57,186 bases of DNA from an uncultured Bacillaceae bacterium (GTDB taxonomy: Bacteria > Bacillota > Bacilli > Bacillales > Cytobacillaceae). The translations under genes and the position numbers were made by a program. Under the pieces are notes generated by a model that made no database searches, was not told the origin of the DNA, and saw only the letters and a program-made list of their open reading frames with translations. The DNA lies in the NCBI GenBank assembly GCA_937995745.1, contig CALKIU010000068.1, forward strand, positions 1 to 57,186. The letters run 5' to 3'. How positions within the stretch are numbered: position 1 is the stretch's first letter; each line of letters begins with the position of its first letter. Below, piece by piece: positions 55,496 through 57,186 of the stretch.

Positions 55496-56263
55496 TTATG
55501 AAAAAAAGGAGTCGGCGACGACCTGGACGATTAGCAATAAAAAGATGACCGGCAGCAGCACTTGGACCCATTTGGCTTTTAAATACGGGATGATATGCAG
55601 CCCGATGTGCGATCCGACGATGGAGCCCGCGGTGACGGGAATGGCAGCCCCCCAATTCACGATGCCGTAAAAATAATAAAACAAAAACGCGCTGATGCAG
55701 CTGGCAAACATGACGAAACGGGTCATTTGCGCCGCTTTTACATAGCTGAATTTTTTCTTCATAAAGTATGTAATGTTTAATAACGCCGAGCCCGGACCGA
55801 ATCCGCCGTCATAAATTCCGATAAAAAAAGGAGCCAGCGAAGAAGGGGCTTGTCCGGTATTTTTGGGTCCAGCCGCCGGCCCTTTGTTGCTTTTCAGGAC
55901 GACGAAAAACATGACAATCAACACGATGCAGGCGACAGCCGTCATGGTTTGTTCCGACAGCCTTGTGGCCAAAAAGGCGCCGCTGATTCCTCCCAGGGCG
56001 GCAAGACACATGAGCGGAAGCATTTGTTTGAGCGGCACTTTCTTCTTGATCGTCAGTTCGATGACCGCTGATAAGGAGGATACGCCTGTGGCAAATTTAT
56101 TTACGGCAACGGTTGAGTGGATGGGAATGCCGAGCAGCATGAGGCCGGGCACCAATACGAATCCCGCCGCGCCGAACATGACGCCCATGATGGCGGCAAA
56201 GATGCCGACCCCGAATAATAAAAGGCCATCGACAGACAGCCACTCCAAAAGCAACTGTTCCAA
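55496..56263 (-). CDS. TSUP-family (TauE/SafE) permease
   Basis: This is a hydrophobic protein of about 255 residues with seven to eight predicted transmembrane helices in two similar halves. The GIFAAIMGVMFGAAGFVLVP and GIYDGGFGPGSALLNITYFM segments correspond to the two TSUP signature loops. The family exports or imports sulfite, sulfoacetate or other sulfonates; substrate unknown here. I chose TTG 56263 (MEQLLLEWL) because AAGAGGTGG lies 5 nt upstream; a GTG at 56272 overlaps that site. It is the only clear minus-strand gene, divergent from the Fic remnant. Confidence 0.85.
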   Translation of the reverse strand: MEQLLLEWLSVDGLLLFGVGIFAAIMGVMFGAAGFVLVPGLMLLGIPIHSTVAVNKFATGVSSLSAVIELTIKKKVPLKQMLPLMCLAALGGISGAFLATRLSEQTMTAVACIVLIVMFFVVLKSNKGPAAGPKNTGQAPSSLAPFFIGIYDGGFGPGSALLNITYFMKKKFSYVKAAQMTRFVMFASCISAFLFYYFYGIVNWGAAIPVTAGSIVGSHIGLHIIPYLKAKWVQVLLPVIFLLLIVQVVADSFFS

Positions 56264-56399
56264 GCAAACCACCTCTTATATCTAAAATAAGCGATATTAA
56301 GCATAAATCAAATATATAAATTCCCGTTTAGCGATAAGAAAAAAAGATGGACGGGGCAGCCGTATTTTGTGCAACGGAACGCGGCAATGATTCAAGGGG

Positions 56400-56915
56400 A
56401 TGAAGAGGAATTGCATCATACAAACGTTCTTGAAGGAGCATCTATTTAAAAGGGAATTGAGTGGTCTCACGGCTATTTCTTTATCAAGAGGTTGTAATAA
56501 ATACAAAAACAAATATTTAACTGCATTTGAAATTACAAACAGTATTGCCAACAGGGGAGAGCTGAATTTCTTTATTGATCATTTCCTGAAAATTATCTGC
56601 AAAGAACAGGCGGATATGATTGCAGAGCTTAAAATAAAGAAGGAATAGTTGGATGGATTTATCGAAAAACTTTTCAAAGATCCAAGATTTTATGACAAAG
56701 AATTATATTATGGCATTCTGTTTGTGTTGGGGCAAAATTATTTCTTTTCCGTGGAAGACAAAGGTTTGACTGTTAGAGAGCTGGCAAATATCTCTAATCG
56801 TTCCAAACAAAGCATTAGACAAGCATTAAAAGATTTGTACGATATGGGTGTTTTGAAAACGAAAGGAAAAAGACCCGTCATCTATTTGATCGACGAGAGA
56901 TATATTGAGGAATAA
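56400..56915 (+). pseudogene. C-terminal remnant of a Fic-family gene, split by an in-frame TAG
   Basis: One continuous reading frame contains ELSGLTAISLSRGCNKYKNK and FEITNSIANRGELNFFIDHF, then TAG (56646-56648). It continues LDGFIEKLFKDPRFYDKELY and a winged-helix-like end with LTVRELANISNRSKQSIRQA. The order (helical tail with RGELNFF-type motif, then DNA-binding HTH) fits the C-terminal half of Fic-family proteins that carry an HTH. The catalytic HPFxDGNGR loop is absent; upstream in the same frame DGRGSRIL (from 56346) may be a trace. Translation could restart at TTG 56649 behind AAGAAGGA, giving an isolated 88-residue HTH protein. Confidence 0.55.
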
Positions 56916-57186
56916 GAGGCCACGGAAAGAAACAATTTTGCAGGGAGTTGACCGGAAAATCGCAATGATTTTTGGACGGCTCTTTTTTGTTGGGGATTTT
57001 CACATGTTCAATAATCTAGTTTTAGCTCCCCATACGAAGGAAATATTTAGAAATAGAAAAACGTTGTTTGCACGAACGAACGCTTTTTGAAGCAAAACGT
57101 TGAAAAATTCGTCTGGTTTGTCTCCAGATGGGTGATCTAAAGACAAAGCCGTTGAAAAAGCAGGTGAGTTTGTCCTCAGAGTGGCC
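56916..57186. other. Window end without a recognised gene
   Basis: This AT-rich stretch contains two related segments about 52 bp apart, CGTTGAAAAA (57097 region and 57150-57159), each followed by GTTTGTC and a CAGA motif. It may be the start of a repeat or mobile-element edge that continues beyond the window. The 61-codon frame at 56905-57090 is not recognised. Confidence 0.4.

Overview
This window is the ctsR-clpC / rpoBC / S10-spc-alpha ribosomal supercluster of a low-to-medium-GC Bacillota. Gene order and protein sequences are those of Bacillaceae: ctsR-mcsA-mcsB-clpC-radA, yacL-ispD-ispF-gltX-cysE-cysS-mrnC-rlmB-rae1-sigH, secE-nusG, rplKAJL, rpoBC, the str operon, S10-spc-alpha, ecfA1A2T-truA and rplM-rpsI. 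SigH implies an endospore former. The many G+C-rich intergenic stretches and GC-rich third codon positions suggest a thermophilic relative such as Caldibacillus or a Geobacillus neighbour; this is inference, since there is no rRNA gene here to name the organism. Nearly everything is on the + strand.

Region 1 (1-8.5 kb) holds the CtsR heat-shock operon, with a textbook CtsR box over the promoter, then radA and yacL. Two things differ from the usual layout. disA, which normally follows radA, is absent, and RadA itself has an unusual P-loop and C-terminal half. Region 2 (8.5-15.5 kb) holds isoprenoid, aminoacyl-tRNA and cysteine genes, with a Cys-type T-box before cysE-cysS, then RNA-processing genes and sigH. 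Region 3 (15.5-28.5 kb) holds rpmGB-secE-nusG, the L11-L1 and L10-L12 units (with an L10 autoregulatory leader), an RsmC-like methyltransferase and rpoBC.

Region 4 (28.5-49.5 kb) holds the str operon (L7Ae-like, S12, S7, EF-G, EF-Tu). A 970-bp gene-free stretch with tandem promoters and a structured leader follows, then the uninterrupted S10-spc-alpha run from rpsJ to rplQ, which includes secY, adk, map, infA, rpmJ and rpoA. Between map and infA, where many Bacillaceae carry a small KOW-domain gene, only a degraded remnant is visible. Region 5 (49.5-55 kb) is a structured gene-free spacer, the ECF-transporter energizing module, truA, and rplM-rpsI with an L13 leader.

Conserved synteny ends after rpsI. 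The last 2.3 kb contains dispersed and tandem repeats, a minus-strand TSUP-family permease, a broken C-terminal fragment of a probable Fic-family gene carrying an in-frame stop, and repeats at the window edge. The least explained sequence lies in the spacers: a six-fold 20-bp-periodic CTGGCGA array upstream of rplM, a GC-rich block of nested hairpins between rplK and rplA, a promoter-plus-terminator module and a 3-codon ORF ahead of nusG, and several hairpins between rplQ and ecfA1. No tRNA, rRNA, CRISPR array or intact insertion sequence was found.
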